DNA of 8,107 nucleotides from Azonexaceae bacterium (GCA_009469665.1 SSTB01000229.1:1-8107); one strand, 5' to 3'; numbered from the stretch's first letter, positions 1 through 6,277 are shown. The notes: a model not told the origin generated them from the letters alone. Translations and numbers: made by a program.

Positions 1-1
1 C

Positions 2-250
2 ATCCTGGGCCTGCGCGCCATGTACTTCCTGCTGGCCGACATGGCGGACCGCTTCTCGCTCCTGAAGTACGGTCTGGCCCTGGTGCTCATCTTCATCGGA
101 GCCAAGATGCTGCTGATCGACGTCTACAAGATTCCGGTTCTGCTTTCCCTGGGTGTGGTGGCCGCCATCATCGGCACCTCCGTCGTGCTCTCCCTGGCCA
201 AGCGATCCCGGGAGCTCGCACGGAAATCGTCCGAAAACCGCAATTCGTGA
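2..250 (+). CDS. TerC/Alx-family integral membrane protein, C-terminal part (5' end outside window)
   Basis: The frame is open from base 2 and ends at TGA 248-250, leaving 82 C-terminal residues. They begin [11 protein letters not shown] and continue with [20 protein letters not shown], a pattern I recognise from the last third of the TerC/Alx (YgjT) family. Two hydrophobic segments (about visible residues 21-38 and 44-62) are followed by a basic, polar cytoplasmic tail ([17 protein letters not shown]). Family knowledge: these are polytopic inner-membrane proteins linked to metal-ion export (Mn in E. coli Alx) and tellurite or alkaline-pH responses. The N-terminal half with the acidic transmembrane residues is not in the window, so the subfamily cannot be settled. 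ftsH starts 10 bases downstream on the same strand, suggesting co-transcription. Confidence 0.82.
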   Translation: MLGLRAMYFLLADMADRFSLLKYGLALVLIFIGAKMLLIDVYKIPVLLSLGVVAAIIGTSVVLSLAKRSRELARKSSENRNS

Positions 251-260
251 GGCGAAGATC

Positions 261-2090
261 ATGGAAAGGAAAACCCAGTTCTCCCTTTGGTATTTTGCGG
301 TAGCGCTCCTCACAGTCGTTGTGGTCCACGATCTTTGGCAGGGCACCCGATCGACTGCCGCCATTGCCTACAGCGAGTTCCGCACACAACTGAAGGAAGG
401 CCGGATTGCCGAGGTCGCCATCGGTAGCGATCGCATTTTGGGAACCTACAAGGAGCCCGTCGAAGGCAAGACCCGTTTTGTGACCACCCGCGTGGATGGG
501 GAGTTGGCCAAGGAGTTGGCAGCCCATGACGTGAAGTTCGCCGGGCTGATCGAAAACACGTGGCTGGCTGACCTGCTTGGCTGGGTCATCCCGGCGGTAG
601 TTTTCGTCGCCATCTGGATCTTCGCCATGCGCCGTTTCGCCGGCAAGCTTGGCGCCGGGGGAGGCTTCATGTCCTTGGGCAAGAACAAGGCCAAGGTCTA
701 TGTGGAAGCGGATACCGGGGTCAAGTTCTCCGACGTCGCCGGCGTCGACGAAGCGAAGGAAGAACTGACGGAAATCGTGGCCTTCCTGCGCGACCCCACC
801 CGTGCCGGCCGCCTCGGCGGGCGCTCCCCCAAGGGGGTACTGCTCGTCGGCCCGCCGGGAACCGGCAAGACCCTCCTGGCCAAGGCCGTAGCCGGGGAAG
901 CCGGCGTCCCCTTCTTTTCCATCTCCGGTTCCGAATTCGTCGAGATGTTCGTCGGCGTTGGCGCAGCCCGGGTACGGGACTTGTTCGAGCAGGCGCGGAG
1001 CAAGGCGCCGGCCATCATCTTCATCGACGAACTCGATGCCCTGGGCCGCGCCCGCAGCGCCGCCGGTGCTCTCGGTGGCCATGACGAAAAGGAACAGACC
1101 CTCAATCAGCTCCTGGTCGAACTGGACGGTTTCGACTCGACGAGCGGTGTCGTCCTGCTGGGTGCCACCAACCGCCCCGAGGTTCTCGACCCTGCCCTGC
1201 TCCGCGCCGGCCGTTTCGACCGCCAGGTCGTCGTGGATCGCCCGGACCGTCTGGGTCGCGTGGCCATTCTGGAGGTCCACATGCGCAAGCTGCGTCTGGC
1301 CCCGGATACTGACAAGACCAAGATTGCCGAGCTGACCCCCGGCTTCACCGGGGCCGAACTCGCCAATCTCTGCAATGAGGCGGCCTTGGCCGCCACCCGG
1401 CGCAATGCCGAGGCTATCAGCCTCGACGACTTCACCGTGGCCATCGAACGTATCGTCGCTGGTCTGGAGAAAAGAAACCGCGTGCTCTCTACCCGGGAGC
1501 GCGAAACCGTCGCCCACCATGAGATGGGCCACGCCCTGGTGGCCATGGCCCTGCCCGGAAGCGACCCGGTGCACAAAGTTTCCATTATTCCGCGCGGCGT
1601 GGCGGCCCTGGGCTACACGCTCCAGCGGCCGACCGAGGAACGCTACCTCATGACCCAGGCCGAACTGGAAAACCGGATGATGATCCTGCTCGGCGGACGC
1701 GCTGCCGAAGAACTGATATTCGGGCGTATCTCGACCGGAGCGGCGGATGATCTGCAGCGCGTCACGGATATCGCTCGCGCCCTGGTCACCCGCTACGGCA
1801 TGAACGCGGAGATCGGACCCGTGGTGCTGGAAGCCGACAAACCCGGCTTCCTCGGCACTCCGCTAAGCGCCCCGACGAGGTCGTTCAGTGAGGCAACGGC
1901 GCGGGAAATCGACCTTGCCGTCCGCCAGCTGGTCCATGACATCTACCGGCGTACCCTGGAAATACTGCGTGTGCGGGAGGCGTTGCTACGGGAGTCAGCC
2001 CAGCAACTGCTCGCCGAGGAAACCCTTGGCGAAGCCGCGCTGGAGGAAATCCGCCAACGCCTCGCTGACGCTCCCGTCCAAGCACCCTAA
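261..2090 (+). CDS. ftsH: ATP-dependent zinc metalloprotease FtsH (probable accessory paralogue)
   Basis: This is a membrane-anchored AAA+ protease of 609 residues, close to the usual length of about 610-650, that unfolds and degrades membrane and cytosolic proteins. Transmembrane helix 1 is at about residues 8-24, a small periplasmic domain at 25-103, and helix 2 at 104-124. The AAA module has Walker A GPPGTGKT (197-204), the pore loop FVEMF (226-230), Walker B IIFIDE (252-257), and arginine fingers R315 and R318 in RAGRFD. The peptidase zinc site is HEMGH (420-424), with D497 in TGAADDL as likely third ligand. The ATG at 261 is chosen because GAGG/GCGAAG sequence precedes it and the first transmembrane helix follows at once; an upstream ATG at 153 would add a non-FtsH extension overlapping the TerC gene. 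The M in HEMGH (HEAGH in housekeeping FtsH) and the TerC neighbour suggest a second, stress-related copy; that is inference. Confidence 0.96.
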   Translation: MERKTQFSLWYFAVALLTVVVVHDLWQGTRSTAAIAYSEFRTQLKEGRIAEVAIGSDRILGTYKEPVEGKTRFVTTRVDGELAKELAAHDVKFAGLIENTWLADLLGWVIPAVVFVAIWIFAMRRFAGKLGAGGGFMSLGKNKAKVYVEADTGVKFSDVAGVDEAKEELTEIVAFLRDPTRAGRLGGRSPKGVLLVGPPGTGKTLLAKAVAGEAGVPFFSISGSEFVEMFVGVGAARVRDLFEQARSKAPAIIFIDELDALGRARSAAGALGGHDEKEQTLNQLLVELDGFDSTSGVVLLGATNRPEVLDPALLRAGRFDRQVVVDRPDRLGRVAILEVHMRKLRLAPDTDKTKIAELTPGFTGAELANLCNEAALAATRRNAEAISLDDFTVAIERIVAGLEKRNRVLSTRERETVAHHEMGHALVAMALPGSDPVHKVSIIPRGVAALGYTLQRPTEERYLMTQAELENRMMILLGGRAAEELIFGRISTGAADDLQRVTDIARALVTRYGMNAEIGPVVLEADKPGFLGTPLSAPTRSFSEATAREIDLAVRQLVHDIYRRTLEILRVREALLRESAQQLLAEETLGEAALEEIRQRLADAPVQAP

Positions 2091-2992
2091 CGCGGCAGGG
2101 GGCCGGGTTGGACCCCCTCTCGCAGCGCTAGAATCGCCGGATGCTGGACCCGGCGGGGAACCACCACGCCGTACCAGGATTCCCGCACCCCCTGGAGCGT
2201 GCCCAGGCTCAAGGCATCGTAGGCACGATGGATTTCGGCCGCCAACCCGGCGGGGGCCGGGAACAGCCCCAGCCCCCCGCTGCCGAAGGTCTTGAGCAAG
2301 GCACTGTCGGTGAATTCCCCGACCACCTCGGGACGAATCCCCCGGGAGACGAACCAATGGTCCAGGGCGTCCCGCATCGGATGGGTCCGGGCGGGAAGCA
2401 GCAGGGGAGCTCCATCGAGGCGGTTCGGAAAGTCCACACGCCAAGTGGCTTGCAAAGCCTCCACCCCGTAGAGATCGACCGCCATCTCACCGAGCAGGAA
2501 GTCCTCGAGTTTCTGATTGGCCCGACGCGGCGCGGACTGGTCGGCGATCACCAGGTCCAGACGGTTCAATTGCAACTCCCCGAGGAGATGACCGATCTCC
2601 CCTTCGCAACACTCCAGCCGAACTGCGAGCGGAGAATGCAGAAGCGGGGAAAGAAGCCGAAAGGCCACCAGCTTTGGAACCGTATCGGTAATTCCCACGG
2701 CGAATCGCGGCCGTAAGTCGCGTCGGCTCCGAAGGTCGTTCACCAGCAGATCGCCCAGCTGAAATATTCGCTCCGCGTACTGCAAGGCAACCTGCCCTGC
2801 TTCCGTAAGCACCAGCGAACGCCCCTGGGGTGCAAAAAGCGCCTGTCCCAGTTGCCGCTCCAGGAGCGCAAGTTGTGTGCTTACCGCCTGCACGGACAAA
2901 TCGAGGCGCCCCGCAGCACGGGTGACGCTCCCTTCCTTGGCCACACTCCAGAAATACAGAAGGTGACGGAAATTCAGCTCGTCCGGCGCCAT
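2087..2992 (-). CDS. LysR-family transcriptional regulator, NhaR-like
   Basis: The 301-residue product has the usual LysR layout: an N-terminal winged helix-turn-helix (about 7-64, recognition helix near 33-45, SVQAVSTQLALLE) and a C-terminal effector-binding domain (about 90-295). The start LNFRHLLYFWSVAKEGSV, and later GEFTDSALLKTFG and RRVQHPAI, closely resemble E. coli NhaR (LNYNHLYYFWMVCKEGSV, GEFDDAALMKAFG, RMIQHPAV), the activator responding to Na+ and alkaline pH. I chose ATG at 2992; an in-frame TTG at 3004 is also open but has no ribosome site, and NhaR begins at a matching distance from the helix-turn-helix. TAG (complement of 2087-2089) overlaps the ftsH TAA, so the genes converge with no spacer. 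LysR proteins usually regulate a divergent neighbour or themselves; here the divergent neighbour is the small gene at 3111. The effector is unknown; no nhaA antiporter is visible. Confidence 0.9.
   Translation of the reverse strand: MAPDELNFRHLLYFWSVAKEGSVTRAAGRLDLSVQAVSTQLALLERQLGQALFAPQGRSLVLTEAGQVALQYAERIFQLGDLLVNDLRSRRDLRPRFAVGITDTVPKLVAFRLLSPLLHSPLAVRLECCEGEIGHLLGELQLNRLDLVIADQSAPRRANQKLEDFLLGEMAVDLYGVEALQATWRVDFPNRLDGAPLLLPARTHPMRDALDHWFVSRGIRPEVVGEFTDSALLKTFGSGGLGLFPAPAGLAAEIHRAYDALSLGTLQGVRESWYGVVVPRRVQHPAILALREGVQPGPLPR
2097..2118. other. Stem-loop 6 bases after the ftsH stop
   Basis: AGGGGG (2097-2102) pairs perfectly with CCCCCT (2113-2118) around a 10-base loop. It could act as a 3'-end structure for the terC-ftsH transcript, but no T-run follows in either direction and it lies inside the coding end of the convergent LysR gene, so it may be chance in GC-rich coding DNA. 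Confidence 0.25.
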
Positions 2993-3020
2993 TGGTTCAT
3001 CCAATTTTTTGGGAAATTAC

Positions 3021-3048
3021 TATCCATATTAATCGATTTATTTGGATA
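3021..3048. promoter_or_regulatory. 28-bp near-perfect palindrome, candidate operator
   Basis: The arms TATCCA (3021-3026) and TGGATA (3043-3048) flank an AT-rich core centred on ATCGAT (3032-3037). Of 14 symmetric base pairs, 12 match; only 3027/3042 and 3030/3039 do not. It lies 29 bases upstream of the LysR ATG and 62 bases upstream of the divergent small gene, in the only clearly AT-rich patch of the window. That placement is typical of an autoregulatory and divergent LysR site. The centre falls between two bases, so a symmetric T-N11-A box cannot share its axis; the exact recognition bases are unknown. Binding is inferred, the symmetry is directly visible. Confidence 0.6.
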
Positions 3049-3075
3049 TATGACTTCGCCTAATCTTCCGCCATA

Positions 3076-3089
3076 CCGCGCCGTCGCGG
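3076..3089 (+). other. Small GC hairpin in the leader of the 3111 gene
   Basis: CCGCG (3076-3080) pairs with CGCGG (3085-3089) over a CCGT loop, 8 bases before the Shine-Dalgarno at 3098-3104. It would sit in the 5' untranslated region of a transcript starting near the palindrome. It is a short stem, so a role in stabilising or regulating the leader is only a possibility. Confidence 0.25.
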
Positions 3090-3110
3090 GATAACCCAAA
3101 GGAGACAGCA

Positions 3111-3296
3111 ATGATCACTCTGGAAGACTGCAAGGCCTTTTGCGAAGCCCCCGCCGAAAAAGTTGACACGGTGTGCCGGGAGCAGCATCTCGTTCCTATC
3201 GTCGCCCTCGCGTGCGCCCATGCGAGCGCCTCGAAACGCAAGCCGAAACCGGCCCCCCGTCGTTCGCCAGAGCCGGAATGGCCTTTGGCAGCCTAA
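3111..3296 (+). CDS. Small hypothetical protein, 61 residues
   Basis: The ATG follows one of the best ribosome sites in the window (AAAGGAG, 3098-3104, six bases away), which is the main reason to accept it. The product has an N-terminal half with predicted helical character (MITLEDCKAFCEAPAEKVDT and following), four cysteines (C7, C11, C22, C35), and a basic, proline-rich tail (KRKPKPAPRRSPEPEW). No signal peptide or transmembrane helix is evident; the stretch LVPIVALACAHA is only mildly hydrophobic. I do not recognise a named family. It is divergent from the LysR gene and first in the cluster leading to PAP2 and DgkA. Its stop (TAA 3294-3296) is in the same reading frame as the PAP2 gene, which starts 15 bases later without a ribosome site. 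It could act as a leader cistron for translational coupling as well as encode a functional protein. Confidence 0.7.
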   Translation: MITLEDCKAFCEAPAEKVDTVCREQHLVPIVALACAHASASKRKPKPAPRRSPEPEWPLAA

Positions 3297-3311
3297 GCTC
3301 GGTCACCGCCG

Positions 3312-3962
3312 ATGGCACTTGCCAAGGGTCCATTTTCGGACCGCTCCGTATCGGTCCGCCTATCCTGGATCATGGCCGGCCTGGCGGTCGCCATCCTCCT
3401 CGCTGGCGGCCTCTGGCTCTGCCCCCAGGGCGCTTGCCGTATCCCCGCGCTAGACGTGGCCACGGCATCCGCCGTCGGCCATGGCCTGCCACCGGTTAGC
3501 GCAACCCTGCTGGCGGGGCTCACCTGGCTCGGCTCCCTGGCGGTATTGCTCCCCCTCTCCCTCGCCACCGTCTTCATGCGCCCGCAATGGCCCTGGCCGC
3601 GGCGGCTGTTTGTGCCCGCCGCCCTGGGTGCCGCGGCGCTCCTCGCCCATCTGGCCAAACTCGGCTTCGAGCGGCCCCGCCCCCTTCTGGAAAACCTCGT
3701 CCCCCTGCCGCCGGACGCCAGTTATCCCAGCGCCCACGCCATGCAAATCACTGCCTTCGCCCTGGCGCTGCTCTGGTCCTCGGCGGCCCGACCTCCCCCC
3801 CTGGCCTGGGTCACGGCCGGCGCCTTCGTGGCGGTCGTCGGCTTCTCGCGGGTGGCATTGAATGTCCATTTCGCCACCGATGTCCTATTTGGCACGGTCG
3901 CCGCCGTCTGCCTGACCTGCGCCCTGCGCGGCTGGCTCGTGAAACCGGAGCGGCGGCCGTGA
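3312..3962 (+). CDS. PAP2-superfamily membrane phosphatase (lipid phosphate phosphatase)
   Basis: The 216-residue protein carries all three PAP2 phosphatase signatures: K116-x6-R123-P124, PSAH (139-142) with catalytic H142, and SR-x5-H-x3-D (S179, R180, H186, D190). About five or six hydrophobic segments (near 18-37, 61-89, 98-116, 143-157, 165-180, 188-205) place it in the inner membrane with an active site expected at the periplasmic face. Family members remove phosphate from phosphatidate, phosphatidylglycerol phosphate, undecaprenyl pyrophosphate or lipid A; the sequence does not tell me which. The ATG at 3312 is preceded by no Shine-Dalgarno, so translation is likely coupled to the small gene ending 15 bases upstream. 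An ATG at 3372 would start inside the first helix and is less likely. The 3' end overlaps the lipid kinase gene by four bases (GTGA, 3959-3962). Confidence 0.92.
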   Translation: MALAKGPFSDRSVSVRLSWIMAGLAVAILLAGGLWLCPQGACRIPALDVATASAVGHGLPPVSATLLAGLTWLGSLAVLLPLSLATVFMRPQWPWPRRLFVPAALGAAALLAHLAKLGFERPRPLLENLVPLPPDASYPSAHAMQITAFALALLWSSAARPPPLAWVTAGAFVAVVGFSRVALNVHFATDVLFGTVAAVCLTCALRGWLVKPERRP

Positions 3963-4351
3963 GAAACAAGTTTCTTGGCATCGGCGAGCCGGGGTATCAC
4001 CCCCTGCGCAAGATCCGCAACGCCTACGCCGGCATCCGGGATGCCGTGATCTACGACGGATCGGTCGCCTACAAGCTCGTCCTGTCGGTGTTCGTCCTCG
4101 CCGGCGCCTTTGCCCTGCGAGCGTGGGTGGACTTTCTCATCATCCTTCTCGCGACGGCCTTCGTGGTCGCCATGGAGATCGTCAACAGCGCCATCGAGGC
4201 GCTCTGCGATTTCGTCGAGACGCGGCACAACGAAAAAATCCGTGTGATCAAGGATATGGCTGCCGCCGCCGCGGGCATCGCCATTCTGGTCTGGCTGTCC
4301 GTACTCGCCATCGAGGTGAGCGAACTGGCACACCACTGGGGTAGCCACTAG
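3959..4351 (+). CDS. dgkA: Diacylglycerol kinase (DgkA family), possible undecaprenol kinase
   Basis: The small inner-membrane kinase has 130 residues (E. coli DgkA has 122). It contains the family signature E73-x2-N76-S-A-x-E80, matching E. coli E69/N72/E76, and IKDM at 97-100, matching the K94-D95 region. Three hydrophobic helices are visible at about 39-53, 55-82 and 100-118, with an amphipathic N-terminal helix before them. The enzyme uses ATP to phosphorylate diacylglycerol to phosphatidate, or undecaprenol in some relatives. The first acidic substrate-contact position (E28 in E. coli) appears to be D33 here, by eye. The GTG start at 3959 overlaps the PAP2 stop as GTGA, and GGAG at 3947-3950 lies eight bases upstream. 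The open frame extends further 5', but that part is an out-of-frame shadow of PAP2. Gene order gives a kinase and a phosphatase of lipid phosphates under coupled translation. Confidence 0.93.
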   Translation: MRNKFLGIGEPGYHPLRKIRNAYAGIRDAVIYDGSVAYKLVLSVFVLAGAFALRAWVDFLIILLATAFVVAMEIVNSAIEALCDFVETRHNEKIRVIKDMAAAAAGIAILVWLSVLAIEVSELAHHWGSH

Positions 4352-4477
4352 ATGATCACACCCGGCCCGCCCCCGGCCAACGGGTTCAACGCCAGACACT
4401 GCGAGATTTTCGAACAGTGGCTCGGGCTGCCCTTGATTGAGGCCGGCGCCGGAACAGATAGTCTTTCCCGTGTATAA
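4352..4477 (+). CDS. Candidate small gene, 41 residues, fitted between dgkA and the HPF-like gene
   Basis: The ATG begins at the base right after the dgkA stop (TAG-ATG), and the frame runs 41 codons to TAA 4475-4477, leaving five bases before the next gene. It fills what would otherwise be a 131-base gap in a tightly packed cluster. GGGG at 4338-4341 is a weak, rather distant ribosome site; reinitiation after dgkA is easy to imagine. The product starts MITPGPPPANGFNARHCEIF and continues EQWLGLPLIEAG, soluble-looking with one cysteine (C17). The first 30 codons favour G/C at third positions as real genes here do; the last ten do so less. I do not recognise a family. It could also be a remnant of a larger gene or a chance frame. 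Confidence 0.4.
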   Translation: MITPGPPPANGFNARHCEIFEQWLGLPLIEAGAGTDSLSRV

Positions 4478-4482
4478 CCCTA

Positions 4483-4857
4483 ATGAGCACCCAGCCAATG
4501 AAAGTACAGATTCAATTCTCTGAGATCAACCTGTCCGACGAAGTGCGGCGCCATGTCTTGCGGCGCCTGCACAATGCGCTGAACCACGGCGCCAAACTCG
4601 TCTCCCGCGTGGTCATTCGCCTGAGCGACATCAACGGCCCCCGCGGTGGAGAAGACAAATGCTGCGCCATCGAAGTGCGCCTTGCGGGCGGTGACGCGGT
4701 ATATGCCAAGGGGGTTCAAGGCAATGTCTTCGGCGCGATCAATCTGGCCGCCAGACGCCTCGGGCAGTGCTTTGACCGCCAACTGGCGCGCTCCCATCGC
4801 CAGGCCGGGCGCCGCCGCACCATCCGCGCCCCGGCGCTCTTGGCCACCCCCGCCTGA
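4483..4857 (+). CDS. HPF/RaiA-family ribosome-associated (hibernation) protein, short form
   Basis: The 124-residue product matches the small HPF/RaiA fold: an initial strand (MKVQIQF, residues 6-12), a helix with LSDEVRRHVLRRLHNAL (17-33), strands at 38-50 and 59-68, and a second helix at about 80-103. The segment RLSDINGPRGGEDKCCAIEV resembles a subgroup of short HPF-like proteins with a DxNGPRGGxDK centre. Members bind the 30S decoding region and reduce translation or promote ribosome dimers during slow growth. The C-terminal extension of long HPF is absent; instead there is a basic tail (HRQAGRRRTIR, about 105-115). The start is uncertain: ATG 4483 or ATG 4498 (119 residues), neither with a Shine-Dalgarno. 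TATAAC at 4473-4478 resembles a -10 box, but no good -35 sits at the right distance. Whether it works in stress or normal growth cannot be read from the sequence. Confidence 0.8.
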   Translation: MSTQPMKVQIQFSEINLSDEVRRHVLRRLHNALNHGAKLVSRVVIRLSDINGPRGGEDKCCAIEVRLAGGDAVYAKGVQGNVFGAINLAARRLGQCFDRQLARSHRQAGRRRTIRAPALLATPA

Positions 4858-4896
4858 GGCGCCGGCCGACCAAGCGCCCCGCCCCCATCGTCCGCC

Positions 4897-5523
4897 ATGT
4901 TCACCGTCTATGGCCTATCCGGCCAAGTCTTCAACGGCCCCCTCGAGTCCCTGTATCGCGTCAACCAATTGGCGCGGCTTGCCGCCGCACGCCCACCCAC
5001 GGGGCGCGAGGAAGAACCGGTTGCCGACGCGGCAACCCTGGCCACCCCGGCGCACCAGGCCCTGCGCTCCTACCGGGCCATGCTGCCGCAAGAACTGGAG
5101 CGTGGGCCGCTGATCCACGCCGCCCAGGTCATGAGCCGCCCCGCCATCACCGTAGCGGCGCAAGCGCCGGTGAAGGACGCCTGGCGGACCCTGCGCGACA
5201 ACCGAATCCGGCAGGCGCCCGTGCTGGACGCCGAGCGGCGGCTGGTCGGCATCGTCAGCGAACGCGATCTGCTCACCGCTGTGGATATCGAAGACGGGCA
5301 ACTGGTCGGAAACACCCTGCGCCGTACCGAGGCGGTGATGACCACACCCGTCGTCGCGTCGCACCCGATTACCGATATCCGCCGCATTGCCGCCGCCATG
5401 GTGGCAACCGGGGCTGGTGGCGTACCCATAGTCGGCGAGGACGGGCAATTGCTGGGCTTTGTATCGCGGGGCGACGTGCTGCGCGCCGTTGTCAAAGACC
5501 CACCGCTGAGCCTGTGGCGATGA
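4897..5523 (+). CDS. CBS-domain-pair protein
   Basis: The 208-residue protein has two tandem CBS motifs forming one Bateman module. CBS1 is about 76-130 (AQVMSRPAITV, then QAPVLDAERRLVGIVSERDLL) and CBS2 about 145-200 (EAVMTTPVVAS, then GGVPIVGEDGQLLGFVSRGDVL). The D in SERDLL and RGDVL is at the usual ribose-binding position of adenine-nucleotide sites. An N-terminal region of about 70 residues (MFTVYGLSGQVFNGPLESLY) has no recognised catalytic domain; I recall similar N-termini on betaproteobacterial stand-alone CBS proteins. No signal peptide or membrane helix is seen, so it is probably cytoplasmic. Such proteins commonly sense AMP/ATP, S-adenosylmethionine or similar ligands and act on partners. 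The ATG has no ribosome site; it lies 39 bases after the HPF-like gene, so the two are probably one transcript. The partner is unknown. Confidence 0.88.
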   Translation: MFTVYGLSGQVFNGPLESLYRVNQLARLAAARPPTGREEEPVADAATLATPAHQALRSYRAMLPQELERGPLIHAAQVMSRPAITVAAQAPVKDAWRTLRDNRIRQAPVLDAERRLVGIVSERDLLTAVDIEDGQLVGNTLRRTEAVMTTPVVASHPITDIRRIAAAMVATGAGGVPIVGEDGQLLGFVSRGDVLRAVVKDPPLSLWR

Positions 5524-5632
5524 CGAAAGACGCCGCCCCGGCAGCATGCCATGCCAACCGGCGTCGGGCCGACGGCCACCTCGGCGCCACGGGCGGGAAA
5601 CAATCGGCGGCCGAAACGATCCACCCCCTTAC

Positions 5633-5637
5633 GGAGG
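5633..5637 (+). promoter_or_regulatory. Ribosome binding site that sets the DUF2062 start
   Basis: GGAGG lies seven bases before ATG 5645. It decides between this start, the upstream in-frame ATG at 5546, and the overlapping out-of-frame ATG at 5641, and it contrasts with the missing ribosome sites of the PAP2, HPF-like and CBS genes. Confidence 0.75.
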
Positions 5638-5644
5638 CGCATGC

Positions 5645-6184
5645 ATGAAGACGACCAACGAGCTATTGAAACGCCTGCGGGCTTGGGCGCCGAGCCGTCA
5701 GACCATCGAATCGAACCCAGCGCTCCGCGCCCTGGCCCCCCACCTGGCGGACCCCAAGCTGTGGCACTGGTCCCGCCGAGGCGTTGCTGCGGGCGTCGCC
5801 ATCGGGCTCTTCATCGGCCTGCTGCTCCCGGTAGCGCAAATTCTTGCGGCGGCTGTCATTGCGGTCCTTCTTCGCGCCAACGTCCCCCTTGCCGCCGGCA
5901 CCACCCTGATCACCAACCCCCTGACCGTGCCGCCCATCTACTACGTCGCCTACCAGATCGGAGCCCGGCTGACCGGCCATGCGACCCCCGAACCCTTCTC
6001 ACTCGCGGACCCCGTCAGCCTCCTGGACAACCTGCAGACCATTGGCGCCACCCTCTTTTTGGGCCTGGGTGTCTCCGCGACCCTGGCTGCGCTGGCGAGC
6101 TACTTCCTCATATCCGGCGTCTGGGCATGGCGCATTGCCGCCGCGCGTCGGAGCCCGAAACACCGGGCCCGCGCCACGCCCTGA
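5645..6184 (+). CDS. DUF2062-family integral membrane protein
   Basis: The 179-residue protein has the DUF2062 pattern: a basic approach (HWSRRGVAAG, 41-50), a first hydrophobic stretch GVAIGLFIGLLLPVAQILAA (about 50-69), the diagnostic LRANVPLAAG...TNPLTVPPIYY (76-100), and a last hydrophobic helix at about 133-160, ending in a basic tail. Members are small inner-membrane proteins of unknown function; none has an assigned reaction that I know. I chose ATG 5645 because GGAGG at 5633-5637 lies seven bases before it and the domain begins soon after. An in-frame ATG at 5546 would add 33 residues without hydrophobic or domain character, and the overlapping ATG at 5641 is in another frame. The 121-base gap after the CBS gene and its own strong ribosome site allow independent expression, although no promoter is clear. 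Confidence 0.88.
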   Translation: MKTTNELLKRLRAWAPSRQTIESNPALRALAPHLADPKLWHWSRRGVAAGVAIGLFIGLLLPVAQILAAAVIAVLLRANVPLAAGTTLITNPLTVPPIYYVAYQIGARLTGHATPEPFSLADPVSLLDNLQTIGATLFLGLGVSATLAALASYFLISGVWAWRIAAARRSPKHRARATP

Positions 6185-6277
6185 TCGCAGATCGGCAACG
6201 ACAGGAATTCCGTCTCGCCCCGGATAACGCCCCGGCCCCAAGCGACTGTCGCCGGCAACCCGCTCGGGCAGGGGTCA

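Noticed and set aside
153..260. In-frame 36-codon N-terminal extension of ftsH from ATG 153
   Set aside because: It overlaps the TerC-family coding sequence, has a composition unlike FtsH ([12 protein letters not shown]...), and ATG 261 has a better ribosome site and the expected distance to the first transmembrane helix.
168..1574. 468-codon open frame on the - strand opposite ftsH
   Set aside because: It lies wholly opposite a gene with every FtsH motif intact; its translation is low-complexity, rich in G, D, E and H, typical of an antisense shadow in GC-rich DNA.
2141..2716. 191-codon open frame on the + strand opposite the LysR gene
   Set aside because: The minus strand encodes a full-length recognisable LysR protein; the + translation has no domain and is rich in P, G and Q.
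3587..3958. 5' extension of the dgkA frame inside the PAP2 gene
   Set aside because: The extension is R/P/G-rich and out of frame with a PAP2 gene carrying all three signatures; DgkA similarity begins only after GTG 3959.
4443..4452. Perfect 10-base palindrome CCGGCGCCGG
   Set aside because: Short, all G/C, inside the candidate 41-codon frame (codons for AGAG), and expected by chance at this base composition.
5562..5574. Inverted repeat CGTCGG-G-CCGACG in the gap before DUF2062
   Set aside because: The one-base spacer cannot form a hairpin loop without breaking pairs, and no T-run or promoter element is near; short GC palindromes are expected by chance here.
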